Shown piece by piece: positions 8,634-16,968 of a stretch of DNA of 64,000 bases. The notes under the pieces are model-generated. The model made no database searches. It had not been told where the DNA came from and saw only the letters and a program-made list of their open reading frames with translations. The stretch spans positions 57,819 through 121,818 of the forward strand of contig JAILWG010000005.1 of assembly GCA_025699075.1 (NCBI GenBank), read 5' to 3'. Source of the DNA: Candidatus Nitrosopumilus sp. (GTDB lineage: Archaea; Thermoproteota; Nitrososphaeria; Nitrososphaerales; Nitrosopumilaceae). Position 1 is the stretch's first letter, and each line of letters starts with the position of its first letter. Both the position numbers and the translations under genes were made by a program.

Positions 8634-8710
8634 TGGTGCAGTTACCGGGATTTGAACCCGGGTCACGTACTTGGCAAGCACGAGTACTAACCAGACTGTA
8701 CTATAACTGC
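8634..8710 (-). tRNA. tRNA-Gly (anticodon GCC)
   Basis: The reverse strand folds into a full cloverleaf: acceptor GCAGTTA with TAACTGC, D stem GTAC/GTAC, anticodon stem CGTGC/GTACG around the loop TTGCCAA (anticodon GCC, reads GGC), T arm CCGGG-TTCAAAT-CCCGG, discriminator A. CCA is encoded at 8634-8636. No intron. A TATA-like ATATTAAAC at 8735-8743 sits about 28 nt upstream of the 5' end. Confidence 0.97.
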
Positions 8711-8734
8711 AACACCCCTCAAGGCTGGATTTGG

Positions 8735-8743
8735 ATATTAAAC
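8735..8743 (-). promoter_or_regulatory. TATA-like box of tRNA-Gly
   Basis: GTTTAATAT on the minus strand, about 28 nt before the tRNA 5' end at 8710. Position and composition fit an archaeal TBP site. Confidence 0.5.
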
Positions 8744-8773
8744 TGTTTTTAACTATTTCAAACAAGATGTATC

Positions 8774-9037
8774 ATGGATGAAACACTTTACAAGAAAATA
8801 GAACAAAAAATTCAAGATTCCATTTCAAACAAAGATGAAATTAAACAATTAATTGAGTCTCTTTCAAAAATTGATGATTCAAAATCATTTGCGTTGGGTA
8901 TTGTAGTTGGGAGACTCTACAACACATTCTATTATCAGTCTAAAAGAATCTTAGATAGAGAACCAACAAAACAAGAATTTGAAGAATTTTTAGAATTTGT
9001 CAAGAACAAGAAATCTGATTTAGATGTATTATGGTGA
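8774..9037 (+). CDS. small helical hypothetical protein
   Basis: 87 residues, acidic and mostly alpha-helical by composition, with 'FALGIVVGRLYNTFYYQSKRIL' in the middle (an amphipathic or buried helix with Gly-x3-Gly) and a charged C-terminus ending DLDVLW. Family not recognised. Its end overlaps the end of the convergent L10e gene by 9 nt. Because the overlapped bases code in both directions, both stop codons seem genuine. Confidence 0.6.
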   Translation: MDETLYKKIEQKIQDSISNKDEIKQLIESLSKIDDSKSFALGIVVGRLYNTFYYQSKRILDREPTKQEFEEFLEFVKNKKSDLDVLW

Positions 9038-9538
9038 GAGTTTATTCCATTCGACCACTTTGATTAATGGTGTTCCTGGCATTTTTACACATGCTCCATG
9101 AAGTGCTTTTTTAGCTGCCTCTAAATGGGCATCGCCGTTAACATACAGCTCCATGATACATTGCCCTTGTTTTACCCTTGCAGCTAAACTTACTGCTTTA
9201 CCCCATGATCTTCTCATTCCTTCTGAAACTCTGTCTGCACCTGCTGTTGCAATCTGTTTGTTTTCTCTGAGGAGATTATGTGGATAAATTCTAAGTCTTG
9301 AATAATAACCTGATTCGCCTGTTGTTTTTTCAAGTGTTTTGTTTGCAGCTAATCTTGTAGATTCAATAGCCATATGACGAATCTGAATTTTTTCATTTAG
9401 TAGTAACTGAACACAGTATTGGTATGTCCCTCTTTTACCACCTTGAAATTTTGCAATTTTGATTTGTGGCTTACCTTTGATGTATTCTTTTCTGGTAAAT
9501 ACTTGACCAGTTCCATCTCGATAATTTGCACCATGCAT
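9029..9538 (-). CDS. rpl10e: 50S ribosomal protein L10e (uL16)
   Basis: Large-subunit protein of the L16/L10e family, next to the peptidyl-transferase centre. 169 residues from the ATG at 9538, giving the start MHGANYRDGTGQVFTRKEY, the usual N-terminus of archaeal L10e. Upstream residues in the longer open frame are hydrophobic and unlike the family. The conserved segments GKRGTYQYCVQLL, SRLRIYPHNLLREN and AGADRVSEGMRRSWGK (loop near tRNA) are present. It is not in a ribosomal operon; its neighbours are the EndA-like gene (divergent) and a small hypothetical (convergent, 9-nt overlap). Confidence 0.95.
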   Translation of the reverse strand: MHGANYRDGTGQVFTRKEYIKGKPQIKIAKFQGGKRGTYQYCVQLLLNEKIQIRHMAIESTRLAANKTLEKTTGESGYYSRLRIYPHNLLRENKQIATAGADRVSEGMRRSWGKAVSLAARVKQGQCIMELYVNGDAHLEAAKKALHGACVKMPGTPLIKVVEWNKLSP

Positions 9539-9636
9539 GATAATCACAAGCCAAAATGCCCATATTTTAACGGTTAGCAGGATGCTACTCGTAACATCCA
9601 ATGCTTATATGGAAATATCATGATTTTCACTTCATT

Positions 9637-10200
9637 ATGGAAGAGACTCCTTTAGTTCGTGGTGAACTGATTTCAGATCAAACATGCATTTCAGATAAAA
9701 ATATGATACATGATCTGGATCTAAAGGGGTTTGGAGAAATTGAAAAAGAGAAATTATTCTTAAAATCTTTTGAAACTCTTTATCTGTTATACACAAAAAG
9801 ACTGATTCTAAAAAAAGGAAAAAAACAGATTGACTTTGATTTTTTTATGAACATTTGCCAAAAAACAGATTTTGAGATACTCACAAAATTTTTGATATAT
9901 CGTGATTTGCGAAATAGAGGCTACGTTGTAAAAGATGGTTTTGGATTTGGTTCTGATTTTCGAGTTTATGAAAGGGGACATTATGGTGAAAAAGGAGCAA
10001 AATTTCTAATCTTTGGTCTCAATGAAGGCCAACAAGAGAAGATGGGAAATCTCCAAAAAAAGATTGAAGAAATTACTCAGATGGGAAAAGAACCTATAAT
10101 TGCAGTAATAGAGCGTCGTGGTGAAGTGATTTATTATAAAATTAACAAAATGAATTTCTATGAAAATAAATCTGGAATTGAAGAGTCTTTTCAGCTTTAA
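9637..10200 (+). CDS. tRNA-splicing endonuclease subunit, EndA family
   Basis: 187 residues from the ATG at 9637; an AT-rich box CTTATATGG at 9604-9611 is about 28 nt upstream, favouring this over an in-frame ATG at 9601. The C-terminal half matches the tRNA-intron endonuclease catalytic domain: YRDLRNRGYVVKDGFGFGSDFRVYERG. Tyr111 and Lys168 (VIYYKINK) occupy the places of the catalytic Tyr and Lys. The family's His, expected about ten residues after the Tyr in GHSxYL, is absent: the text reads EKGAKFL, and the only nearby His is His115. It may therefore be the structural subunit of a heteromeric enzyme. It overlaps the convergent gene by 4 nt. Confidence 0.85.
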   Translation: MEETPLVRGELISDQTCISDKNMIHDLDLKGFGEIEKEKLFLKSFETLYLLYTKRLILKKGKKQIDFDFFMNICQKTDFEILTKFLIYRDLRNRGYVVKDGFGFGSDFRVYERGHYGEKGAKFLIFGLNEGQQEKMGNLQKKIEEITQMGKEPIIAVIERRGEVIYYKINKMNFYENKSGIEESFQL

Positions 10201-10853
10201 TCTTGTAATATCCAATCAGGTGAATATTTCAAAAGACTGTTTTCTTCTGCTTTCATAAAATCATAAACTTCTACATACTTTGTTTTGTTTTCCCATAACT
10301 CTTCAAAATCTTTCATCTTTCTCTCTACTCTTGATCTATCATTCCAAGATGTAAAAACATCTACTGATTCAAAATCTCGTGTTTGAGTTGAAAACGATTC
10401 TCTTGACGTTCCAGTAAATGCAACCACTTGATCATGTTCATCTCTGAATATGCCTATTCTTTCTGAGAAAGAGTTTGCAACTTGCTCTGAATTTGGTATT
10501 GCAACCTTTAGCTCTATCTGGCCATTGTTTACAATATTTTGGAGTTTTTGCATCTTTGAATCTTTAATCATTTTTCCTTCAAACGATTTTGAATATTTTT
10601 CAGAAAATAGTTTTGTGAACAAATTCAAGTCCTGGGTTCTAAATCTGTGACCTGTGATCATTCTCAGCTTTGCTTTACCTACTGAAAAATTATCAAAGGC
10701 CATGGAAATTGTCGCAAGAGATTCTATGGATAGAAAATCCACACATCTATCGTATTCTATACAATTACTCAAACAAGGAAAGAAAAATTCAGCAACAATG
10801 TCGTCCATATCAGAACGATATTCTTCTTTTAATTCAATATCTCTAAGACCCAA
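10197..10853 (-). CDS. stand-alone PLD-like domain, HKD motif degenerate
   Basis: 218 residues resembling the phospholipase-D-like domain found at the N-terminus of SNF2/DEAD-type helicases and restriction systems. FSERIGIFRDEHDQVVAFTG followed by TSRES and FESVDVFTSW lines up with the usual pattern FHxKxGIF.D..GN.VAFSGS.NET...E.FDVF.SW. The catalytic His and Lys are here Ser and Arg, so hydrolysis is doubtful, though DNA or RNA binding could remain. No helicase follows. The start is a TTG at 10853; a TTTAAA box at 10878-10883 is centred 27 nt upstream, which supports it. The stop shares TTAA with the EndA-like gene. Confidence 0.72.
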   Translation of the reverse strand: MGLRDIELKEEYRSDMDDIVAEFFFPCLSNCIEYDRCVDFLSIESLATISMAFDNFSVGKAKLRMITGHRFRTQDLNLFTKLFSEKYSKSFEGKMIKDSKMQKLQNIVNNGQIELKVAIPNSEQVANSFSERIGIFRDEHDQVVAFTGTSRESFSTQTRDFESVDVFTSWNDRSRVERKMKDFEELWENKTKYVEVYDFMKAEENSLLKYSPDWILQD

Positions 10854-10877
10854 TGATTATTAATTCTGATTTTATTA

Positions 10878-10885
10878 TTTAAAGT
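10878..10885 (-). promoter_or_regulatory. TATA-like box deciding a TTG start
   Basis: The minus strand reads CTTTAAATAATAAAA here; the TTTAAA core is centred 27 nt before the TTG at 10853. This spacing selects the TTG as the leaderless start of the PLD-like gene. Confidence 0.5.
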
Positions 10886-10904
10886 CACAATTTTGATTTG
10901 GTTG

Positions 10905-11375
10905 TTAGACTTTTCTTTGTTTATTGTGTATGATTACAAAATCTTCTGCGAGTAATTGATTTGGGATTATAATTCTGCCTCCATCTTCACTCAGGGCAAC
11001 GATTTTGGTTAGATGGAGTTCTATAATTACACCCTTAGCCTCTTTGATTGTGATAGAATCTCCGACGTTTATATCAGAATTGAAAAAAATTCCAATTCCT
11101 GCGGCTATATTCTTTAATTGATGTTGTAACGCAATTCCAAATACCACCATCCCAACCCCAATTGATGTAATTACCTCTAATGCAATTTCAAATAGTCCTA
11201 AAGATGAACCAAGATAGATAGCTTCTGAGACTATGATGACAATCGAAACAAAACCTATTATTTTTTGAGTGCCTGCAAAATCTTTCATTTTTTTGTGAAG
11301 TGTGTATCTGATTACGAGTACTGCTGTTATTGTGATAAACAATGATGTTAGTAACAAGTAAAATTCTTCAACCAT
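10905..11375 (-). CDS. small mechanosensitive channel, MscS family
   Basis: 156 residues, shorter than E. coli MscS. Two hydrophobic spans (about 5-25 and 40-62) precede the pore helix segment 'SIGVGMVVFGIALQHQLKNIAAGIGIFF', which has the Gly/Ala-rich pattern and the NxxxGxxIF ending of MscS TM3. A beta domain follows (VGDSITIKEAKGVIIELHLTKI, then IIIPNQLLAEDFVII), the middle beta domain of MscS. The C-terminal alpha/beta vestibule domain is missing, so it is a minimal channel releasing solutes on hypo-osmotic shock. The assignment to family is firm; gating is inferred. Confidence 0.85.
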   Translation of the reverse strand: MVEEFYLLLTSLFITITAVLVIRYTLHKKMKDFAGTQKIIGFVSIVIIVSEAIYLGSSLGLFEIALEVITSIGVGMVVFGIALQHQLKNIAAGIGIFFNSDINVGDSITIKEAKGVIIELHLTKIVALSEDGGRIIIPNQLLAEDFVIIHNKQRKV

Positions 11376-11928
11376 ATTCCATTTCCTTCAATTCTTTTTT
11401 AATGTCTTTAATGTAAATTCATCTGATTTAATCGTTGAACATGTTGAAAAAACTCATATGACAATTATCAAATTGTTTTGTCCATGTTTTAAAAGAATCT
11501 TCTATATCCACACTAAAATTAATGATGAATTCCTTCCAATTTGAATCTGCATTATTTGTGATTGTATTTTATTTTTCACCAAGTGAATTCTGTGAAGGCA
11601 GACCTGCTTTCGAATATGATGTAAAACAACAATTAAGAGCCAGCTGTCTTATCACGAATTCACTTCTTTGTTATATTGCTATCAAATTATTAAGATAGGC
11701 TCAAATTGACTTGATGCAAAATGAAATCAACTGGCATCCAGATTATTAGTTCAATGACACATAATGATCTTGGAGAGAAGATAAGATTCCAAACAAATAA
11801 TCCATAAAACAATCTAAGAAAACAATGTCTTACTGTGCTAGAACAGGGATTGAAGACCATCATATATGGTTTGATTGAGCATTTTGGACTGTTTCTTTTT
11901 GGATAAAGACTCTAGAAGGTGAATTGAA
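11376..11928. other. 553-nt intergenic region, no convincing gene
   Basis: AT-rich, stop codons in all frames. The longest frame, 58 codons at 11522-11698 (+), has no promoter-like box at the right distance and its peptide shows no motif. No tRNA, strong hairpin or repeat is seen. A Shine-Dalgarno-like AAGGTGA near 11917-11923 belongs to the next gene. Confidence 0.5.
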
Positions 11929-12369
11929 TTGATTTATGACATAATACAGAATATTGAAAAAAACATTCCACGTAATACTAATGAAGTTCGTTACAATGTT
12001 TTGATGCCAACATATAGGTTTGTAACATCTGCAAATTTTATCATAGGCATTATTGCAATTGTATTGCTTTTAGGAATAATGTTAGTTTCTACGTCATTTG
12101 CAATGACACAAGTATCTGTAGAACGTGCATATCTAAAAGAACTTTATGTAGAATCTAATGGTACAAACCACATTTATGGTTTTAAGATATGTGCAGGTGA
12201 TGAACCATTGTACAATGCCAAGGTAATCGTAACTTCTGATTCTGATATGGTTATTGTAAATACAGACAAAGTCATTCAGGAAAATAAGTGTAGAAGTTTT
12301 GGTGTAAGTATAACTGCTAATGATGTAGATAGTATACACGCAAAATTAGTGGAACCCTCTAGAGCCTAA
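11929..12369 (+). CDS. membrane-anchored small exported protein
   Basis: 146 residues from a TTG preceded by AAGGTGA at 11917-11923, a Shine-Dalgarno match that decides the start. A single strong membrane span (about 33-58, FIIGIIAIVLLLGIMLVSTSF) follows a 32-residue cytosolic part, leaving an 85-residue extracellular domain with two cysteines (ICAG and NKCRS) spaced for a disulfide and a beta-rich composition. The family is not recognised; the domain may be an Ig-like or cupredoxin-fold piece without metal ligands. Confidence 0.65.
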   Translation: MIYDIIQNIEKNIPRNTNEVRYNVLMPTYRFVTSANFIIGIIAIVLLLGIMLVSTSFAMTQVSVERAYLKELYVESNGTNHIYGFKICAGDEPLYNAKVIVTSDSDMVIVNTDKVIQENKCRSFGVSITANDVDSIHAKLVEPSRA

Positions 12370-12506
12370 CTTTAACAATTGGATCTTTTTCAATAGATCC
12401 AATCTTATTTCTAACCACTGTTTAGAAAACAGTCTTGCTCTGCATTATGTGATAATAGTAATTTTTATGATATATCTTAATATTTGAAAAAAATTCTCAT
12501 TATACT

Positions 12507-12938
12507 GTGATAAATAATATTTTAATTCCCTATGATTTTACAAGTTTTGGTGACTTGGCATTTGAGAAAGCCATGGAGATTGCAAAAAAATTTGATTCAA
12601 AACTCACGCTATTGACAGTAATTGGAAGTGATATTGACACATCGAATATGTCTTGGGCTCGAGCTCAGGAAGTACATGATGAATCTGAGAATAAAGCAAA
12701 AGAAGATCTAAATAAAATAAAAAATGCCAATACTGTGGAAAATGTTCCTATTTCAGTTGAAATAATTCATAACTCTTCTAATTCCGAGGGCATTTTATCT
12801 TTTGCAGAGAAACACAATCCTGATTTGATTGTAATGGGATCTCATGGCAGATCAGGATTTAAAAAATTAGTGCTAGGAAGTGTGGCATCCCAAGTAGTTA
12901 CAAAAGCAAAGTGTCCTGTACTGATAGTCAAATCTTAA
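12507..12938 (+). CDS. universal stress protein, UspA family
   Basis: 143 residues from a GTG. The fold marks are clear: ILIPYDFTSFGDLAFEKA at the N-terminus and the ATP-binding pattern G-x2-G-x9-G-S/T in MGSHGRSGFKKLVLGSVASQVV near residues 111-131, then CPVLIVK at the end. It is probably an ATP-binding type Usp dimer in the cytosol used under stress. Monocistronic; the convergent DASS transporter ends 50 nt after it. Confidence 0.92.
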   Translation: MINNILIPYDFTSFGDLAFEKAMEIAKKFDSKLTLLTVIGSDIDTSNMSWARAQEVHDESENKAKEDLNKIKNANTVENVPISVEIIHNSSNSEGILSFAEKHNPDLIVMGSHGRSGFKKLVLGSVASQVVTKAKCPVLIVKS

Positions 12939-12987
12939 ACAATACATCCATACATTTCATCACCAAATGATATCTTTTCACATGAGT

Positions 12988-14415
12988 TCAGTTTAGAATT
13001 TTTGTCGAAACAAGAATTGTAAATACTGAAATCAAACCTATTGCCATCATGTTGAGAACCATTCCATGTTTTACCATTGCTTTGATTGGAATCTGTGCTT
13101 TTTCATAGATGAGTGCATTTGGAGGTGTTCCCATAGGTAATAGAAATGCAAATGATGTTGCAACAGTTATTGCAAACAAAATAGGCAATGGAGTCCATCC
13201 ATTTAGTATTGCCATTGTTCCAACTATTGGAATGAAAATTGCTGCTGTGGCAGTATTTGATTTAACATTAGTTAGAAACATGATCATTGCAACTAACACC
13301 AAAATCACCAACTCAAACGGATAATCTCCAACAAATGAAAGAGAATGGGCAATCCAATTTGCCAATCCCGAGTCTACAAATGCCAAGGATAATGCAAATC
13401 CACCACCGAGTAAAAACAACAATCCATAAGGTAATCTTTCAATTCCTGCCCAATTCATCAAACTCTCAGAACGTGTTTTTGGCAGCACAAAGAGTGAGAT
13501 TCCGCCCAGAATGGCAATCACCGAATTTGTAATAAAAGAACTCTCAGGCTGCCATAAAGGAATAGTGAACATCAAAGTCATCACTCCTAACAATACTGCT
13601 AAAACTGTTTTTTGTTCCATTGTAATTTTTCCTATTTGAGATTTTTCTAAAAGTAACGTTTTTTTGATTTCAGACGTTGTCTCAAAATTACTTTTTCCAA
13701 TTTGTCTGGTCATGTATAATCCACAAAGAATTAACATTGAGATTGAAAGTGGTACTCCAAGCATAGACCATTCCACAAACGTCACTTTGTGTGAAAACAT
13801 CTCCATTACTGTTGCCGCATAAAGCAAGTTTGGTGGTGCACCAATCAACGTTGCCACACTGCCAATTGATGATGAATATGCCACAGACAACATGAAAATA
13901 ACTTTGAATTTTGTTGTAATGAAATTTGTTTTAGATAATGCTGCCAGGACTACGCCTGCAATTGGAAGTAATATCAAAACAACAGTGGTACTCATGACCA
14001 CTGTAGATAGTAATGCAGTTGTAATCATAAACCCCCACACAATTCTCTTTGGGGAATATCCAAATACCGATATTAATTCAAATGCAATTTTTTTATGCAG
14101 TCCTGATTTTTCAATAGCTAGTGCTATCATGAACATTCCAAGTAACAAAACAATTATTGGATGCATATATTCAGCTGCAATTTGTTTAACAGGCAATATG
14201 CCTAATGTTGGAATTAATCCCATGGGAAGTAATGCAGTTGCATAAATTGGAATAGCTTCTGTGATCCACCAAACAATCATCCATACCGAAATTGCCAAAA
14301 CAGCTTTTGCAGTGTATGACATTCCTTCTGGCGTTGGCATAAATAGAATTAGGAAAAATAATGCAGGCCCTAAACCCATGCCTACTTTTCTAAGGTTGAA
14401 CTTCATTTTGAACAA
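12988..14415 (-). CDS. sodium/anion symporter, DASS (SLC13) family
   Basis: 475 residues with about 11-12 hydrophobic spans. Family marks: WITEAIPIYATALLPMGLIP near the N-terminus, VMSTTVVLILLPIAGVV, the Ser-Asn-Thr sodium/substrate motif in NVKSNTATAAIFIPIV (about 393-408) and the mirrored SFAFLLPMGTPPNALIY near the end. It should import di- or tricarboxylates, sulfate or phosphate with Na+; the substrate cannot be read. The first ATG at 14415 and a second at 14406 are both possible starts. Confidence 0.88.
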   Translation of the reverse strand: MFKMKFNLRKVGMGLGPALFFLILFMPTPEGMSYTAKAVLAISVWMIVWWITEAIPIYATALLPMGLIPTLGILPVKQIAAEYMHPIIVLLLGMFMIALAIEKSGLHKKIAFELISVFGYSPKRIVWGFMITTALLSTVVMSTTVVLILLPIAGVVLAALSKTNFITTKFKVIFMLSVAYSSSIGSVATLIGAPPNLLYAATVMEMFSHKVTFVEWSMLGVPLSISMLILCGLYMTRQIGKSNFETTSEIKKTLLLEKSQIGKITMEQKTVLAVLLGVMTLMFTIPLWQPESSFITNSVIAILGGISLFVLPKTRSESLMNWAGIERLPYGLLFLLGGGFALSLAFVDSGLANWIAHSLSFVGDYPFELVILVLVAMIMFLTNVKSNTATAAIFIPIVGTMAILNGWTPLPILFAITVATSFAFLLPMGTPPNALIYEKAQIPIKAMVKHGMVLNMMAIGLISVFTILVSTKILN

Positions 14416-14561
14416 GAATGTTTTTGGACAAGGTTGATTTGAGGCTATCTGTTGATAGCATGATCTTCATGTATGTTTTCAAGTTGATTTAATTCTAAAT
14501 GAAATCAACTTTCATTATCCTTAATGCCAAAATCATTACAGAGCATTCTAAAGGTGAAAAA

Positions 14562-14747
14562 ATGAACATTTATGATACAAAAACAATTGTTTGCCGTAGA
14601 TGTAAGGCTCCAATTGGAGAAATTGAATATGATGCAGAGGTATTGTTACCACAATGTGGAAAATGTGCAAATCCAATGCCTGAAGGAGATAGTATATTGT
14701 ATGCTGTCAGTGCCATCAAACACCAACAAAAGCAGATGACTGCATAA
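14562..14747 (+). CDS. small zinc-ribbon protein (61 aa)
   Basis: 61 residues from the ATG at 14562, which has AAGGTGA at 14551-14557 as Shine-Dalgarno; an upstream in-frame ATG at 14499 lacks one. Two CxxC knuckles (CRRC, about 12-15, and CGKC, about 32-35) form a zinc ribbon; the rest is short and helical (LYAVSAIKHQQKQM). The role is unknown, perhaps RNA, DNA or protein binding. Confidence 0.7.
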   Translation: MNIYDTKTIVCRRCKAPIGEIEYDAEVLLPQCGKCANPMPEGDSILYAVSAIKHQQKQMTA

Positions 14748-14821
14748 AATAATCTGTTGAAAGTTAAATTCTCAAGAGTATTGTGATTTACAAGATTAAT
14801 TTGATATTTTAGAATATTTTT

Positions 14822-15241
14822 CTATTCTCCAATAATTTGCAATGTTATGCTTCGTTCTCTCTTTTGAGTATCTAATTCTACAAAAACAATTTGCTGCCAT
14901 GTTCCTAATCCTAATTTTTTATCATTAAATGGAATTGTTAGTGAAGGGCCAATCAATGATGCCTTTACATGAGAACGGCCATTCCCATCATGCCACATTT
15001 CTTCATGGTGATAATTTAATTTGTCAGGAGCAATTCTGGATAACATATCTGGAAAATCTTTCAATAATCCTGGCTCAAATTCAATTGTAGTTAATGCACC
15101 AGTTGAACCTGTAACAAAAATAGTTACAATCCCATTGGATATTTTAGATTCCTTAATTTTTGTTGAAATTTCATCAGTAAGATCTATGATGTCATTTTCA
15201 CCTTTTGATTGCACTTTGATAGTTTTTGTTGCTACCGTCAT
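14822..15241 (-). CDS. YjbQ-family (UPF0047) protein
   Basis: 139 residues, the normal length. Family signature seen near the C-terminus: NYHHEEMWHDGNGRSHVKASLIGPS, with the conserved His and Asp/Gly/His cluster, then LGTWQQIVFVELD. Members make trimers, and some have thiamine phosphate synthase activity in vitro, but the physiological role in archaea is not settled. It is separated from the upstream CBS protein by only 19 nt on the same strand, so the two probably share an mRNA. Confidence 0.9.
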   Translation of the reverse strand: MTVATKTIKVQSKGENDIIDLTDEISTKIKESKISNGIVTIFVTGSTGALTTIEFEPGLLKDFPDMLSRIAPDKLNYHHEEMWHDGNGRSHVKASLIGPSLTIPFNDKKLGLGTWQQIVFVELDTQKRERSITLQIIGE

Positions 15242-15260
15242 TTCTTAAATTAATAAAATT

Positions 15261-16154
15261 TCAAATTTTTCCATGATCTGCTATGAAGTTGACAATGTCT
15301 GATTTTGTTATTATTCCTATCAATTTCTTATTTCGCACTACTGGAAGACCACTAATTCCATGCCTAATCATCAAAATTGCAGCTAGATATGCCGTATCAT
15401 CTGCAGAAACAGAAAATGGGTCTTTTGTCATAATGTCTTTTGCTAAAAATGTAAGCAAGTAACTCAAATTGTTTACGTTAAATTCATTGATTTTGGGATT
15501 CCAAAATATCTCTGTTCTTTCCTCAGGATCAGTAAACTCTTTGTATAAATCAAAAGTCTTTGCAGGAACAAAGTCTCGATAAGTAATAATTCCTACTGGA
15601 ATTTTGTTCTTTGATACTATCACTCTTCTGATTTTGTTATTTAGAAGAACGCTTTCAACTTCAAAAATTGAATCATTAGGTGACACTGTGATCACTTTTT
15701 TTGTCATGATTTTTGATATTGGTAATCTTGCGGTACTTATCATGAGAAAAGTTGAAACAAGATCTGTTTTTGTTATGATCCCTACTAGTTTATTTTTATG
15801 ATTCTTTACAACAACTGAACTGATACCGTGTGTTTTCATCAATTTTGCACAATCATAAATTGAGTCATCTGGGTTTACTGTAATCAGATCTTTTGACATT
15901 ATGTCTCGAGCAAGTATTTTTGCAATGGGCTTTCCACTGAAAACTGAAATGCTTCTTGCAATGTCTTTTTCAGTAATAATTCCTACAGGTTTTTTATTAA
16001 ATTCTACAATTAGTCTTCCAATTCTATGCCGAATCAAAATATCTCTTGCATCTAATATGCTGGTATTGGGAGGAATTGAGATGGGTTCTTTGATGATTGA
16101 TTTTAATTCTACAGGAATATTTAGCAAAAATTTTGGCTGTCTTTTACGTACCAT
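15261..16154 (-). CDS. protein of four CBS domains
   Basis: 297 residues made of two Bateman modules. Each CBS unit ends in the GIITxxD pattern: GIITEKDIA, GIITKTDLV, GIITYRDFV and GIITKSDIV; the second and fourth begin with DIMSKDLITV and DIMTKDPFSV. No catalytic domain is attached. Such proteins bind adenosyl nucleotides and regulate a partner. It lies just upstream of the YjbQ-family gene on the same strand. Confidence 0.88.
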   Translation of the reverse strand: MVRKRQPKFLLNIPVELKSIIKEPISIPPNTSILDARDILIRHRIGRLIVEFNKKPVGIITEKDIARSISVFSGKPIAKILARDIMSKDLITVNPDDSIYDCAKLMKTHGISSVVVKNHKNKLVGIITKTDLVSTFLMISTARLPISKIMTKKVITVSPNDSIFEVESVLLNNKIRRVIVSKNKIPVGIITYRDFVPAKTFDLYKEFTDPEERTEIFWNPKINEFNVNNLSYLLTFLAKDIMTKDPFSVSADDTAYLAAILMIRHGISGLPVVRNKKLIGIITKSDIVNFIADHGKI

Positions 16155-16258
16155 GAATTAACTATAGTTTTTTTATTATATGAATATCGTATAAAATGTC
16201 AATTGTGATAATGATGAGATATTTGGTTTTAAAGAATGTGGTAATAGAGAAAATATTT

Positions 16259-16744
16259 TCACTTTAATGAATAGGCAAACCCGCTAACAAAGGCTGGCCC
16301 ACGTCTTTTCTTTATACGAATACGTTTGCCTTTCACATCTATGCTTTGAGATTTGGATAAAAAACAACCTGTTTGTATGCCATCTACTGAGATCAATACA
16401 TCGCTGTCTCTTTGAGTGACGGGACCTGAAATTCTGTACAGTTTGGCTTTCTCACCATGATATACCGTTTGCCATTCACCTGACTTTGCAAACCATTCTT
16501 GTTCATGTTCCATCTTGTCTGATGGACCAACATATGTGCCAGAAATCCAAACCTTTGATGAATTTTTAATTTTAATTTTTTTACCTGAAACTTTTCCGCT
16601 CCCATTAAACTTGGATATTTTGTCATCGTGATAGACGGTGATTTCTCCTGGGCCTCGTATGCTAAATGATAGCGGTGTATCTCCTTGATAGATGGAAGCA
16701 CATTTGTCTATTTTTGCAATCCACGTGCCTGTTTTGAGCTGCAT
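16259..16744 (-). CDS. hypothetical beta-rich protein with internal repeat
   Basis: 161 basic residues with a low helix content and many Gly-Lys turns. Two halves look alike: the first has FNGSGKVSGKKIKIKNSSKVWISGTYV, the second has IDVKGKRIRIKKRRGPAFVSGFAYSLK, each preceded by a strand pair. This suggests a duplicated beta domain that may bind nucleic acid or an anionic surface. No signal peptide. The family is not recognised. It stands alone between the CBS gene and a broken open frame. Confidence 0.6.
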   Translation of the reverse strand: MQLKTGTWIAKIDKCASIYQGDTPLSFSIRGPGEITVYHDDKISKFNGSGKVSGKKIKIKNSSKVWISGTYVGPSDKMEHEQEWFAKSGEWQTVYHGEKAKLYRISGPVTQRDSDVLISVDGIQTGCFLSKSQSIDVKGKRIRIKKRRGPAFVSGFAYSLK

Positions 16745-16787
16745 AATACTAGGAAGATGTTTGTGAACTTAAGATTTTTCATGATTC

Positions 16788-16940
16788 TCAGAGAAGGTTT
16801 GGAAAAATAACTTTGAAGGCTTCCTTATTTTGCAAAATTTCTGCAAGTGATGAAATTTTATCCCAAATATGGTCTTTTTTTGTTTTTATTCCAATAATGT
16901 AGGCATACTCAAATCTTGTTTCTGGAATTGAATTATATGA
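16788..16940 (-). pseudogene. start-less open frame, possible gene remnant
   Basis: A 50-codon frame closed by TGA at 16788-16790 and by an in-frame TAA at 16941-16943. The peptide (containing ETRFEYAYIIGIKTKKDHIW, then SLAEILQNKEAF) reads like real protein, but there is no ATG or GTG, and the only TTG is two thirds of the way in. Either it is the tail of a gene whose front was lost when the isochorismatase-like gene came next to it, or it starts at a rare codon such as ATT. Confidence 0.35.
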
Positions 16941-16968
16941 TTAATTCTTACAAAAAATCAGTTCCACT

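Noticed and set aside
11522..11698. 58-codon + frame in the 11.4-11.9 kb gap
   Set aside because: No promoter or Shine-Dalgarno and no motif; length is within chance.
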